This document shows, piece after piece, positions 35,389 to 44,896 of a stretch of DNA of 64,000 nucleotides. A program made the position numbers and the translations under genes. The notes under the pieces were generated by a model. It did no database searches and had not been told where the DNA came from. It was given only the letters and a program-made list of their open reading frames with translations. Origin of the DNA: Pseudomonadota bacterium (GTDB lineage Bacteria; Pseudomonadota; Gammaproteobacteria; Burkholderiales; Burkholderiaceae_B); the NCBI GenBank assembly GCA_023423975.1, contig JAFAEO010000063.1, positions 1-64,000 on the forward strand, given 5' to 3'. Numbering within the stretch: position 1 is the stretch's first letter; each line of letters begins with the position of its first letter.

Positions 35389-36486
35389 TTAGATATTCCT
35401 GAGTAACCGGCCTGAGTAAAATGTGCCCAGCGGGTCAAGATTGCTCTTGAGGCGGCGGGTAATGGCGGCAATCCCTGCGCTGACCGGCTGAAACACCCCA
35501 TCGACGGGCTGACTGACACCTGCAGCGGCGCGAAACAGCGTCGCGTGCCCACCGCGTTGTGCTGCGGCATGACGAATGTTGGTCACATCACCAACCTGAC
35601 GCAGCCAGCGCTGCGCGCCACCCCACTCCAGTAATGGAACCGATTCGTTCACCGTGTCGGCCAAAGGCGGTACAGATACGCGCCAGATGGTGTCGCCGAA
35701 AAACGGATGAGTGTGCTCCCTGAGCGATAGCCATAAATCTTTGGCCGTCTGCTCATCCACCCTCTCGCCACCCAGGATACCGCATGCCTGTTTGACGGCA
35801 GGCTGGGCTCCGGATACGCGCAGATAAAGCACGCCCTGCTGCGTATCGCCCTCGGGGATCCAGGCCGAGGCGCTGATACCCAGCGCCTTGGCCTGCCACT
35901 GGCGAAAACATTCGAACGCTTCCTTCAGGGTACATTGCCGCTGCAATGTGACTTCGCAAATCGGCTTGGGCAGCACCTTGAACGAGACTTCCAGAATAGG
36001 GCCGAACACGCCCATGGATCCAGTGAGCAGCCGCGACATATCGTAGCCGGCTACATTCTTCATCACCGTGCCGCCAAAATGCAATTGCTGCCCTTCTGCA
36101 TTGAGCAACACAGTGCCCAGCACAAAGTCACTGGCTCCGCCGGCAGCCATGCGTCCAGGACCGGCCAGCCCTGTGGCAATGGCCCCGCCAATGGTTGCCT
36201 GTTGACCGAAGTGCGGTGGCTCCCATGCCAGGCGCTGATTCTGTTCGTCCAGCGTTGCCTCTATATCGCGCAGTAGCGTGCCACAACGGGCAGTCATGAC
36301 CAGCTCGGACGGTTCATAGCTGCTGATCCCGGTATAGGGCGTCACATCCAGCTCCACCAACTGTCCGGTATCGGCGATCGCGTTGCCGTAAAAAGCTTTG
36401 GTGCCGCCACCGCGAATAACAATCTGCTTGCGGCCTGCCACAGCTGCAGCAACCTGTTCTGCCAGATCTTCTTTAATGAATTTCAT
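35389..36486 (-). CDS. glcE: Glycolate oxidase FAD-binding subunit GlcE
   Basis: 365 residues from ATG 36486. Shorter FAD_binding_4 protein: KQIVIRGGGTKAFYGNAIAD near the N-terminus and GQQATIGGAIATGLAGPGRM later are the FAD-contact blocks, with VMKNVAGYDMSRLLTGSMGV. Part of the membrane-associated glycolate dehydrogenase complex with GlcD and GlcF. Seven bases from glcD, so probably co-translated. The glycolate product of the Gph reaction is its likely substrate. Confidence 0.94.
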   Translation of the reverse strand: MKFIKEDLAEQVAAAVAGRKQIVIRGGGTKAFYGNAIADTGQLVELDVTPYTGISSYEPSELVMTARCGTLLRDIEATLDEQNQRLAWEPPHFGQQATIGGAIATGLAGPGRMAAGGASDFVLGTVLLNAEGQQLHFGGTVMKNVAGYDMSRLLTGSMGVFGPILEVSFKVLPKPICEVTLQRQCTLKEAFECFRQWQAKALGISASAWIPEGDTQQGVLYLRVSGAQPAVKQACGILGGERVDEQTAKDLWLSLREHTHPFFGDTIWRVSVPPLADTVNESVPLLEWGGAQRWLRQVGDVTNIRHAAAQRGGHATLFRAAAGVSQPVDGVFQPVSAGIAAITRRLKSNLDPLGTFYSGRLLRNI

Positions 36487-36493
36487 AGAATAC

Positions 36494-37999
36494 TTAAAAA
36501 CGTTCGATATCGGGAAAAGCGATCTGACCGCCGTGTACATGCATACGACCATATTCAGCGCAACGATTCAGCGTCGGAATCTGCTTGGTCGGATTAAGCA
36601 GCATATCCGGGTCGAACGCTTTTTTCAGCGCAGTAAAGGCATCGAGTTCTTCGCGAGTGAACTGAGAACACATCTGGTTGATTTTTTCCAGACCCACGCC
36701 ATGCTCGCCAGTGACAGTCCCACCCACCTTGATGCACAATTCCAGGATATCGGCACCAAAATCTTCAGCACGTCGCACTGAATCCGGATCGTTCGCATCA
36801 AACAAAATCAGCGGATGCAAATTGCCATCGCCCGCATGGAATACATTGGCGCAACCTAATTGATATTTCGCTTCCATTTTCACCATTTCGTTGAGCACAT
36901 AGGCCAACTGGCTTTTCGGAATCGTGCCGTCCATGCAATAGTAATCGGGTGAGATGCGACCAGCAGCAGGAAAGGCGTTTTTGCGGCCGGCCCAAAAGCG
37001 CAAGCGTTCCTCTTCAGAATTGGACGTTTGCAAACGCGTGGCCCCGCAGTCGGAAAAGACTTTTTCCATGCGTATGATCTCGTCCTCAACCTCGGCCTCG
37101 GTGCCGTCTGATTCACACAGCAAAATCGCCTCGGCATCCAGATCATAACCGGCCTTAACAAAGGGCTCGACCATGTGGGTTGCACGCTTGTCCATCATTT
37201 CAAGGCCGGCAGGAATGATGCCTGATCCGATAATATTCTTGACTGCCTCGCCCGCAGCCTCTACAGACGCGAAGCTGGCCATGATCACGCGTGCCAGTTG
37301 CGGCTTGGGGATAAGCTTGACCTTGACTTCGGTCACAATGCCCAGCATGCCTTCCGAACCGATGAAGGCCGGCAGCAGATTCAGACCCGGTGCGTCGGGC
37401 GCGTCTGCACCCAGTTCGAGAATATCGCCGTCAATCGTCACAATCCGCAGTCGGATGACGTTATGGACCGTCAGGCCATATTTAAGACAATGCACACCAC
37501 CGGCATTTTCGGCAATGTTGCCGCCGATTGAACAGGCAATCTGGCTGGAGGGGTCTGGCGCATAATACAAACCGTATGCGGCGGCCGCCTCGGACACGGC
37601 CAGATTGCGCACGCCGGGTTCAACAATAGCGGTGGCTGCCTGCGCGTCGATTTGTTTGATTTTGTTGAGTTTGGATACGCCCAGCAACACACCCTGCGAA
37701 TGCGGCGTCGCGCCGCCCGACAAGCCTGTACCTGCCCCGCGCGGAACCACAGGCACGCCCATTTTTTTACAGGTTTTCAGAACGTGAATGATTTGCTCCT
37801 CGTTTTCAGGAAGCACAACCACGCCTGGCATTTCCTTGAAAAGCGTCAGGCCATCACATTCAAACGGTTTTTTTTCTTCAACACGGGATAGCACACAATG
37901 CGCCGGCAAACCGCGATGCAATTGAGCGATCAATTCAGAAAAATCCGGTCCGCTTTCAGCGTCCTGCGGCGCATGTCGCAGCTGCGCACTCACATCCAT
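36494..37999 (-). CDS. glcD: Glycolate oxidase catalytic subunit GlcD
   Basis: 501 residues. FAD-linked oxidase with PP-loop VVPRGAGTGLSGGATPHSQG and CSIGGNIAENAGGVHCLKYG in the FAD domain, and the C-terminal substrate domain ending with CIKVGGTVTGEHGVGLEKIN followed by FDPDMLLNPTKQIP. Oxidises glycolate (also D-lactate) to glyoxylate. First gene of glcDEF. A possible promoter on the minus strand reads TTTTGG, 17 bases, TATACT, about 40-70 bases upstream of the start. Confidence 0.95.
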   Translation of the reverse strand: MDVSAQLRHAPQDAESGPDFSELIAQLHRGLPAHCVLSRVEEKKPFECDGLTLFKEMPGVVVLPENEEQIIHVLKTCKKMGVPVVPRGAGTGLSGGATPHSQGVLLGVSKLNKIKQIDAQAATAIVEPGVRNLAVSEAAAAYGLYYAPDPSSQIACSIGGNIAENAGGVHCLKYGLTVHNVIRLRIVTIDGDILELGADAPDAPGLNLLPAFIGSEGMLGIVTEVKVKLIPKPQLARVIMASFASVEAAGEAVKNIIGSGIIPAGLEMMDKRATHMVEPFVKAGYDLDAEAILLCESDGTEAEVEDEIIRMEKVFSDCGATRLQTSNSEEERLRFWAGRKNAFPAAGRISPDYYCMDGTIPKSQLAYVLNEMVKMEAKYQLGCANVFHAGDGNLHPLILFDANDPDSVRRAEDFGADILELCIKVGGTVTGEHGVGLEKINQMCSQFTREELDAFTALKKAFDPDMLLNPTKQIPTLNRCAEYGRMHVHGGQIAFPDIERF

Positions 38000-38113
38000 G
38001 ACAACCCTTTTTTATGACAACTGGTATAAACGTCAAAGTATACCCTGCCCTGCCACGAACCAAAACGTGATTAACCCTAATGATTATTCACTCCCACGGC
38101 AAAGCAAAATAAC

Positions 38114-38136
38114 TTCGGGGCATATAATGCCCCGAA
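38114..38136 (-). terminator. Hairpin after the DAHP synthase gene
   Basis: Ten-bp perfect stem TTCGGGGCAT/ATGCCCCGAA with a 3-base loop; on the minus strand followed by GTTATTTT, a weak U-tract. Confidence 0.6.
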
Positions 38137-38200
38137 ACAGGCCGTGGCAGCAATGCGCCGGTTCGCGCTATTGCCGCTTCGGCATCAAGCGTGCACGGAT

Positions 38201-39274
38201 TCAGGTATTGATATCTGTTTTCTGCTCACGGCGCGTGCGCACGGCCTGAGCCAGACGCTCCAGCACCTGGACCGACGCGTCCCAACCGATGCAGCCGTCG
38301 GTAATGCTCTGCCCATAAGTGAGCTCAACACCTTCTTTCAGATCCTGGCGGCCCGCAACCAGATGGCTCTCAACCATCACGCCGCAAATGCGATGGTCGC
38401 CGGTTTCAATCTGCTGCGCCACATCATCGATCACTTGCGGCTGATTCTCATATTTCTTGTTGCTGTTGGCATGGCTGGCATCGATCATGATGCGGCTGGC
38501 TAGACCCGCCTTGGACAATTGCTCGGACATCAGGTTGATACTCTCGGCGTCATAATTGGGCGCCTTGCCGCCGCGCAGAATGACATGACAATCGTCATTA
38601 CCAACAGTAGAGACGATGGCCGAATGGCCGCCTTTGGTTACTGACAGAAAATGATGAGGCTGTGAGGCGGCATTAATGGCGTCGATGGCAATCTTGATAT
38701 TGCCATCGGTTCCGTTCTTGAAACCGACAGGGCACGACAGGCCCGAAGCCAGTTCGCGGTGCACCTGGCTCTCTGTGGTGCGCGCGCCGATCGCGCCCCA
38801 GGACACCAGGTCGGCAATATATTGGGGAGTAATCATATCCAGGAATTCGCAACCGGCAGGTACGCCATTCTCGTTGACTTCCAGCAGCAATTCACGCGCC
38901 AGTCGCACACCTTTGTTGATATTGAAACTGCCATCAAGATCCGGATCGTTGATCAGTCCTTTCCAGCCCACGGTCGTGCGGGGTTTTTCAAAATACACGC
39001 GCATGACAATTTCCAGATCGTCGCTGAAGCGGTCACGTTGTTCTTTTAAGCGCTTTACATATTCGCGCGCAGCGGCCGGATCGTGAATGGAACACGGACC
39101 AATAATAACAACCAACCGGTCATCTTTGGCATGCAAAATGCGATGAATTGCCTCGCGCGTATCGTGCACCAGGCTGGATACCTGAGCGGAACAGGTGAAT
39201 TCGCGCATCAGATGGGATGGCGGGCTAAGCTCTTTAATTTCGCGGATACGTAAATCGTCGGTATTATAGGACAC
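38201..39274 (-). CDS. aroG: 3-deoxy-7-phosphoheptulonate synthase, AroG type
   Basis: 357 residues with a GTG start at 39274 preceded by GGAG. Class I (AroFGH) DAHP synthase: IREIKELSPPSHLMREF at the N-terminus, then VVIGPCSIHDPAAAREYVKR, MRVYFEKPRTTVGWKGLIND, the metal-binding Cys in the GPCSIHD block, VGFKNGTDGNIKIAIDAINA and MIDASHANSNKKYENQ. It joins phosphoenolpyruvate and erythrose-4-phosphate, the entry step of aromatic amino acid synthesis. A leader peptide rich in Phe and Tyr plus a terminator hairpin directly upstream indicate transcription attenuation by phenylalanine supply, on top of any feedback inhibition of the enzyme. By the leader, the Phe-responsive (AroG-like) role is the most likely. 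Confidence 0.95.
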   Translation of the reverse strand: MSYNTDDLRIREIKELSPPSHLMREFTCSAQVSSLVHDTREAIHRILHAKDDRLVVIIGPCSIHDPAAAREYVKRLKEQRDRFSDDLEIVMRVYFEKPRTTVGWKGLINDPDLDGSFNINKGVRLARELLLEVNENGVPAGCEFLDMITPQYIADLVSWGAIGARTTESQVHRELASGLSCPVGFKNGTDGNIKIAIDAINAASQPHHFLSVTKGGHSAIVSTVGNDDCHVILRGGKAPNYDAESINLMSEQLSKAGLASRIMIDASHANSNKKYENQPQVIDDVAQQIETGDHRICGVMVESHLVAGRQDLKEGVELTYGQSITDGCIGWDASVQVLERLAQAVRTRREQKTDINT

Positions 39275-39356
39275 GGAAAACTCCAGATATATCGTTAATC
39301 AATCAATCGAATCGGTTATAAGTTTGCCCAGCCAGGCAGTGCATTGTCCAAAACAA

Positions 39357-39387
39357 AAAAGGCCACCAGATATTCTGGCGGCCTTTT
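39357..39387 (-). terminator. Attenuator terminator of the aroG leader
   Basis: AAAAGGCC-x-CCAGA (39357-39370) and TCTGG-x-GGCCTTTT (39374-39387) with a 3-base loop. On the plus strand the middle position is an A-C mismatch. On the minus strand it becomes G-U, making an unbroken 14-pair RNA stem, followed by TTTTTT. It is therefore built for the minus-strand leader, 83 bases before the aroG start. Confidence 0.85.
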
Positions 39388-39442
39388 GGTGTCTTGTAGC
39401 TTGTCTCTGCTTTCGCTAAGTACGCAACGTCCTTTCCTCCGC

Positions 39443-39499
39443 CTATCGCGTCGAAAATGTAAAATAAAAAAAGAAAAAGACGTAGCTAACTTGTTTCAT
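39443..39499 (-). CDS. Phe/Tyr-rich attenuator leader peptide of aroG
   Basis: An 18-residue frame, MKQVSYVFFFFYFTFSTR, ends with TAG 55 bases before the attenuator hairpin. It has six Phe and two Tyr codons, five of the Phe codons within a 6-codon stretch around one Tyr; only pheA/pheM-type leader peptides look like this. TAGGAT sits 8 bases before the ATG and can serve as ribosome binding site. When Phe-tRNA is short the ribosome would stall here. GGCGG just after the stop can pair with CCGCC in the 5' arm of the terminator, giving an antiterminator. Too short for ordinary gene callers. Confidence 0.85.
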   Translation of the reverse strand: MKQVSYVFFFFYFTFSTR

Positions 39500-39558
39500 A
39501 ACAGCAATCCTAGCACAGGTTTTTGCTCATTGGCACATCAATCTGCCGTCAGGCCGAA

Positions 39559-39590
39559 AATATAGCGGGACTGTACCCGCCGGACCACAA
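39559..39590 (-). promoter_or_regulatory. Candidate promoter of the aroG leader
   Basis: TATATT (39564-39559) on the minus strand with only a weak -35 (TGGTCC at about 18 bases). An alternative extended -10, TGTGCTAGGAT, overlaps the leader ribosome binding site and would give an almost leaderless peptide, so I favour the first. The rest of the 39500-39750 gap shows no gene. Confidence 0.35.
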
Positions 39591-39750
39591 AATGCGCCTT
39601 TTTCGGATAGCTGAACCAGAATCGCGAAAAAAGCCACTTTCCCTTTCCCCCTTTCCTTTACCCGGCCATGATTTTTCCACCACGTTCAGCCCTGGCCAGG
39701 CAGCCTGCAAAGCCCGGCGCCGCAAGCGCACGTCGGGCCGATTAAAAAGC

Positions 39751-41208
39751 TCAGGCCGTTCCGCCAACCGTCAGGCCGTCCATGCGGATGGTGGGCATGC
39801 CAACCCCTACGGGCACGCTTTGGCCTTCCTTGCCGCAAGTGCCCACACCGGAGTCGAGCGACAGGTCGTTGCCGATCATCGAGACTCGGTTCATGGCGTC
39901 GGGGCCATTGCCGATCAGGGTCGCACCCTTGACCGGATAAGTAATGCGGCCATTTTCAATCATATAGGCTTCGCTGGCCGAGAACACAAACTTGCCACTG
40001 GTGATATCGACTTGCCCGCCGCCAAAATTGACGGCATACAGGCCCTTCTTGACAGAGGCAACAATATCCTGCGGGTTGTGGTCTCCGCCCAGCATAAAGG
40101 TATTGGTCATACGGGGCATGGGCAGATGAGCATAGGACTCACGGCGACCATTGCCGGTGACCTTGGTCTTCATCAGGCGGGCATTGAGCGAATCCTGCAT
40201 ATAACCACGCAAAATACCGTCTTCGATCAGCACATTGCGCTGTGTCGGATTACCCTCGTCATCCACATTCAGGGAACCGCGGCGATCCTTGATCGTGCCG
40301 TCGTCAATCACGGTAACCCCCTTGGAGGCTACGCGCTCACCGATACGATCAGAGAAAATGCTGGAACCCTTGCGGTTAAAATCACCTTCCAGGCCGTGAC
40401 CAACGGCTTCGTGCAGCAGAATGCCCGGCCAGCCCGAGCCCAGCACAACCGTCATTTCCCCGGCCGGTGCGTCCCTGGCATCCAGGTTCGTTAGCGCTTC
40501 GTGCACCGCTTTATCTACATATTCATGCAGCAGCGCATCCGAGAAATAGTTCAGGCCCAGACGGCCACCGCCACCGCCATGCCCCATTTCACGCCGGCCA
40601 TTGCGCTCAACGATCACGGTGACCGACAGTCGCACCAGCGGCCGGATGTCGGCAGCCAGCCGGCCATCGCTGCCGACAATCATTACTACGTCATATTCCG
40701 AGCCCAGGCCGGCCATGACCTGAATCACATGAGGGTCTTTGGCGCGGGCAATGGTTTCAACCCGTCCGAGCAGCGCCACTTTTTCAGTGGCCGGCATGGC
40801 GGCAATCGGGTCATCCTGGCCGTACAGATCGTGTGCCTTGCTTTTGCCGTTGCCGACCACTTTCATGCGCCCTTCGCCCTGCCGCGCAATCGCCTTGACT
40901 GTTGTTGCCGATTCCATGAGAGCTTCGGGCGAGAGCTTGTCGGAATAAGCAAAGGCGGTTTTCTCGCCAGCCAGTGCCCGCACGCCTACGCCCTGGGAGA
41001 TGGAGAAACTGCCGGTCTTGACGATACCCTCTTCCAGGCTCCAGCTTTCGCTGCGTGTATATTGAAAGTACAGGTCGGCGTAATCGACCTTATGGGTAAA
41101 AATCTCGGCCAGCGCGGCGGCCATGTGGTTTTCGTTCAGGTCCCAGGGATCCAGCAGCAGGGATTTTGCCGTTGCGACTGCCTGGAGATCGGATTCAATA
41201 GGTTTCAT
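39751..41208 (-). CDS. tldD: Metalloprotease TldD
   Basis: 485 residues. Peptidase U62 family: the zinc-binding motif HEAVGHGLEGDF is in PGILLHEAVGHGLEGDFNRK, with SYAHLPMPRMTNTFMLGGDH and the C-terminal VSMIGNDLSLDSGVGTCGKE block. TldD works with TldE/PmbA to degrade or process small unstructured peptides; pmbA is not in this window. Thirteen bases downstream of a lipoprotein gene on the same strand. Confidence 0.95.
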   Translation of the reverse strand: MKPIESDLQAVATAKSLLLDPWDLNENHMAAALAEIFTHKVDYADLYFQYTRSESWSLEEGIVKTGSFSISQGVGVRALAGEKTAFAYSDKLSPEALMESATTVKAIARQGEGRMKVVGNGKSKAHDLYGQDDPIAAMPATEKVALLGRVETIARAKDPHVIQVMAGLGSEYDVVMIVGSDGRLAADIRPLVRLSVTVIVERNGRREMGHGGGGGRLGLNYFSDALLHEYVDKAVHEALTNLDARDAPAGEMTVVLGSGWPGILLHEAVGHGLEGDFNRKGSSIFSDRIGERVASKGVTVIDDGTIKDRRGSLNVDDEGNPTQRNVLIEDGILRGYMQDSLNARLMKTKVTGNGRRESYAHLPMPRMTNTFMLGGDHNPQDIVASVKKGLYAVNFGGGQVDITSGKFVFSASEAYMIENGRITYPVKGATLIGNGPDAMNRVSMIGNDLSLDSGVGTCGKEGQSVPVGVGMPTIRMDGLTVGGTA

Positions 41209-41221
41209 GTAAGGGTGTCTT

Positions 41222-41914
41222 CTAAGGTTTCTTTACTGTAATGGGCGGCGCGGTACCTGCAACGCCCGCCTTGCTGCGTTCAAATTCAACGGTGCGAACC
41301 TGACCGTTATTGCCGGGGAACTGGTCAAACACCGAAGCGGCCAGATAAGGCATGACTTCGGGCAGGCTGCGCTCGCGCGAGTCGGCCACGGCACTGGCGC
41401 GAAATACCTCATTGCCATTTTGCTGCCTGTCACGAATATACACAGTAAGCGAGTAGCGATGGTAGGGTACCGGAACCAGCTGATAACGAGGCGTCATGGC
41501 AAAGCCAAAGCTGCTATAAAACGGGCTCCCATAATAACCATAGGGAAAACCCATGCCCAGCCCCAGTGTCGGATACAAATCATAATTGCCGGTTTCCCGC
41601 TGTACCATTTGTTGACGCACTTCGGTGCCGGTGATAAAGCCAACTTCAAAGCGCGCGCGCTGGCGGCCCATCGCTTCGATCAGGCCGGTGCGGAACATGT
41701 TATTGCGAATATAGCTGGTATAAGCCGCCTGCTCCAGATTCTGCTGTTTGCTGTCGACAAAGCGGTAGTGCTGTCCTGCAACAGCAGCGGGCCATTGCTG
41801 AAATGAGGTTACCTGCGTCGTAAATTCACTGCTTGTCGAGCAGGCGGTCAAACCTGACAGAAACAACCCAGCCAAAACGAGGTTCCGAATACGGGGCACT
41901 TGCAGATGTCGCAT
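41222..41914 (-). CDS. DUF4136-like lipoprotein
   Basis: 230 residues from ATG 41914, preceded by GGCAGGAGAAAG. Signal with lipobox LTAC (MRHLQVPRIRNLVLAGLFLS, GLTACSTSSEF). FTTQVTSFQQWPAAVAGQHY followed by FVDSKQQNLEQAAYTSYIRN is the DUF4136 start pattern, and YSLTVYIRDRQQNGNEVFRA with a Gly/Tyr-rich middle (GMGFPYGYYGSPFYSSFGFA) follows. Probably an outer membrane lipoprotein. Co-transcribed with tldD by spacing. Confidence 0.8.
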   Translation of the reverse strand: MRHLQVPRIRNLVLAGLFLSGLTACSTSSEFTTQVTSFQQWPAAVAGQHYRFVDSKQQNLEQAAYTSYIRNNMFRTGLIEAMGRQRARFEVGFITGTEVRQQMVQRETGNYDLYPTLGLGMGFPYGYYGSPFYSSFGFAMTPRYQLVPVPYHRYSLTVYIRDRQQNGNEVFRASAVADSRERSLPEVMPYLAASVFDQFPGNNGQVRTVEFERSKAGVAGTAPPITVKKP

Positions 41915-42139
41915 GCTTCTTTCTCCTGCCATTCACACGCTAATATCATAAACGGCCTGCCACGCCCGACATGCGCCGCAAACTGTACTCCAATTTTGAC
42001 ACAAAACGTCTTTTAAGGTTCCAATTCAGGGCAAGCCCCTATAATTAGGACAAATAGCTACGAATCGCTTTTTTTCAAGTGAACTCTGCCGTTTGTACCG
42101 CAAACTCACTTTCCGTTCACCAGCACCACAGTGACCACC

Positions 42140-44878
42140 ATGCCTACAGAATTGATCGAAAAAAACAGTCCGACCGTCTATCGCAGCGACTACCAGCCCT
42201 ACCCGTTTACGCTTGATGCGGTGGCGCTCAATTTCGAGCTGGACGAAAACCGCACTACCGTCACCTCTACCCTCAGATTCACTGCCAAAGACCAAGCGCC
42301 TGCCGATCTGGTGCTCAATGCCGAAGACATCAGTCTGGATGCCCTGTATCTGAATGGTCAGGCGCTGGACGCAGACGCCTACGAGTTGAACCAGGACCAA
42401 CTGGTTATTGCTCAATTGTCCGGTTCATTTGAACTGCGTGTATGCACCACACTGGATCCGGCTGCCAACTCCCTGTTCATGGGTTTGTATAAGTCGGGTA
42501 GCGGTTTTTTCACTCAGTGCGAGGCTGAAGGCTTTCGCCGCATCACGTACTTCCCGGACCGTCCGGACGTGATGAGCATTTATACCGTCACGCTTGCCGC
42601 CGACAAGGAAAAATACCCCTATCTGCTGTCCAACGGCAATCTGCTGTCGTCCACCGACCTGCCTGACGGCCGTCATCAGGCGGTCTGGCATGATCCCTTT
42701 CAAAAACCCAGTTATCTTTTCGCACTGGTCGCGGGTGATTTCGATGTCCGCGAAAAAACCGCCAAAACCCATAATGGCCGTAACGTACTATTGCAGGTAT
42801 ATAGCGACAAGGGCAGCCGGAACAAAACCGAATGGGCCCTGGCTTGCCTGGAGCGCTCGCTGGTCTGGGACGAAAAGCGCTTCGGCCTGGAACTGGATCT
42901 GGATCGCTTCATGATTGTTGCCGTGCGCGACTTCAATATGGGCGCCATGGAAAACAAAGGGTTGAATATTTTCAATTCCGGTTATGTCCTGGCCGATCCT
43001 GATACCGCCACCGATGCCAACTTTTCTGCCGTGGAAGCCGTGATTGGTCACGAATATTTCCACAACTGGACAGGCAATCGCGTCACCTGCCGCGACTGGT
43101 TTCAGCTTAGTCTCAAGGAGGGCCTGACCGTCTTTCGCGATCAGGAATTTACGGCGGACATGATGGCGGCAGGACTGGATCACCAGGCGGCCGCCAGCGC
43201 CCGCGCAGTCAAACGGATTGACGACGTAAGCGTATTGCGCGCCGGCCAGTTCCCCGAGGATGCAGGCCCCATGGCGCATCCCATCCGCCCCGACAGCTAC
43301 GAATCCATTGGCAATTTCTACACCGCCACCGTTTATGAAAAAGGCGCTGAAGTGATCCGCATGCAGCACACGCTGCTGGGTGCGCCCGGTTTTCGCGATG
43401 GCATGGACGAATATTTTCGCCGCCATGACGGGCAGGCCGTCACCTGCGACGATTTCGTCAATGCCATGGAATATGTGTATACGAAGTCCCATCCGCAACG
43501 CGATCTGTCCGTTTTCAGGCGCTGGTATTCGCAGGCAGGCACGCCGCGAGTGCAGGTGACCATGAGCCACGATGCCGGGCAGCAAACGGTGACCTTGACC
43601 CTGTCGCAACAAACACCGCTGGTGGGGGTTGAAAAAATCCGCAAGGATTTTGTGAAAAAACCTTTTCATATTCCCTTTGCTGTCGGTCTGCTCTCGGCTG
43701 ACGGACAGCCGCTGATGCTCAGCGAGATCAACGACAGCGCCGGCCACGATGCCGCTGCGGCCCCTGCCGGCGAACACACACGCCTGCTGGAGCTCACAGA
43801 ACAAAGTCAATCGTGGACCTTCACGGGCATCGCCGCCAAACCCGTTCCCTCGTTGTTACGCGATTTTTCTGCACCGGTCATTGTGCAGTATGAATGGACG
43901 GCAGCCGAACTGGCAGTCCTGGCCCAGTCTGATCCCAATCCGTTTGCCCGCTGGGAGGCGGGGCAGGCGCTGGCAACCCGCGAAATTCTGGGCCTTGCCG
44001 AGGCACTACAAAAGGGTGAGGAAGCGGCCCTGTCCGAGACATTTGTGCAGGTCTGGAAGAACAATCTGCAAGATGCAGGCCTGGACGCCGGTTATCGCGC
44101 CCGCCTGCTGACACTGCCTTCGGAAAAATTCCTGGCAGAGCAAATGGATCCGATAGAACCGGTATGGCTGGCCAAGGCCCGCAACGCTGTCCGGCAAAGC
44201 CTGGGTAAAGCGGCTGCCACCGAGTGGAGCGCCACCCTGCAAGGCAACGACACGCCCGGCCCATATAGCCCGGATCCGATCAGCGCCGGGCGCCGCAGCC
44301 TGAAAAATCTCGCGCTGGCGTACTTGATGGCCGCAGGCGATCAGGCTGCATGTCAGCAAGCGCTGGCTCAGTACCAGGCGGCGCAGAACATGACCGATTG
44401 CATGGGCGCGCTGGGCGCCATCGTCAATTATCACCACGGAGACAAACGCCAGGAAGCCATCGTTGATTTCTACGAAAAATGGCAGCACAATCCGCTGGTC
44501 ATCGACAAATGGTTTGCCCTGCAGGCCACTGCCGCCGACACCCGCACGGAAACGATCCGCGGGCTGATGGCGCACCCGGCATTTGCATTGCGCAACCCCA
44601 ACCGCGCCCGCTCCCTGATCTTCCAGTTCTGCATGAACAATGCACAAGGGTTCCATAGCCATGACGGTTCCGGCTACGCCTTGTGGACCGAAGCCGTGCT
44701 GGCGCTCGATGCCATCAATCCTGAGGTCGCTTCGCGCCTGGCACGTGTCATGGATAACTGGGCGCGCTATACTCCTGCACTGCAATCACAAATGAAATCA
44801 TCGCTTGAGCAGGTCCGCGATCACGAGGGTCTGTCCAGCAATGTGAGCGAGATTATTTCCAAAGCATTGCGTATTTAA
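42140..44878 (+). CDS. pepN: Aminopeptidase N
   Basis: 912 residues from ATG 42140 (a GTG three codons earlier is an alternative; no clear ribosome binding site). M1 zinc metallopeptidase, the bacterial alanyl aminopeptidase type: exopeptidase motif MGAMENKGLNIFNS, zinc site HEYFHNWTGNRVTCRDWF with the second Glu in SLKEGLTVFRDQEF, and DAGPMAHPIRPDSY. The C-terminal 400 residues are the DUF3458 Ig-like and alpha-helical domains. Cleaves N-terminal residues from peptides in the cytoplasm. fbp follows after 18 bases. Confidence 0.96.
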   Translation: MPTELIEKNSPTVYRSDYQPYPFTLDAVALNFELDENRTTVTSTLRFTAKDQAPADLVLNAEDISLDALYLNGQALDADAYELNQDQLVIAQLSGSFELRVCTTLDPAANSLFMGLYKSGSGFFTQCEAEGFRRITYFPDRPDVMSIYTVTLAADKEKYPYLLSNGNLLSSTDLPDGRHQAVWHDPFQKPSYLFALVAGDFDVREKTAKTHNGRNVLLQVYSDKGSRNKTEWALACLERSLVWDEKRFGLELDLDRFMIVAVRDFNMGAMENKGLNIFNSGYVLADPDTATDANFSAVEAVIGHEYFHNWTGNRVTCRDWFQLSLKEGLTVFRDQEFTADMMAAGLDHQAAASARAVKRIDDVSVLRAGQFPEDAGPMAHPIRPDSYESIGNFYTATVYEKGAEVIRMQHTLLGAPGFRDGMDEYFRRHDGQAVTCDDFVNAMEYVYTKSHPQRDLSVFRRWYSQAGTPRVQVTMSHDAGQQTVTLTLSQQTPLVGVEKIRKDFVKKPFHIPFAVGLLSADGQPLMLSEINDSAGHDAAAAPAGEHTRLLELTEQSQSWTFTGIAAKPVPSLLRDFSAPVIVQYEWTAAELAVLAQSDPNPFARWEAGQALATREILGLAEALQKGEEAALSETFVQVWKNNLQDAGLDAGYRARLLTLPSEKFLAEQMDPIEPVWLAKARNAVRQSLGKAAATEWSATLQGNDTPGPYSPDPISAGRRSLKNLALAYLMAAGDQAACQQALAQYQAAQNMTDCMGALGAIVNYHHGDKRQEAIVDFYEKWQHNPLVIDKWFALQATAADTRTETIRGLMAHPAFALRNPNRARSLIFQFCMNNAQGFHSHDGSGYALWTEAVLALDAINPEVASRLARVMDNWARYTPALQSQMKSSLEQVRDHEGLSSNVSEIISKALRI

Positions 44879-44896
44879 TTATTTTCCGGAGACCTT

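Noticed and set aside
39500..39767. Minus-strand ORF (39549-39767) upstream of the aroG leader
   Set aside because: Basic, low-complexity product without ribosome binding site; the region is better explained as leader promoter sequence.
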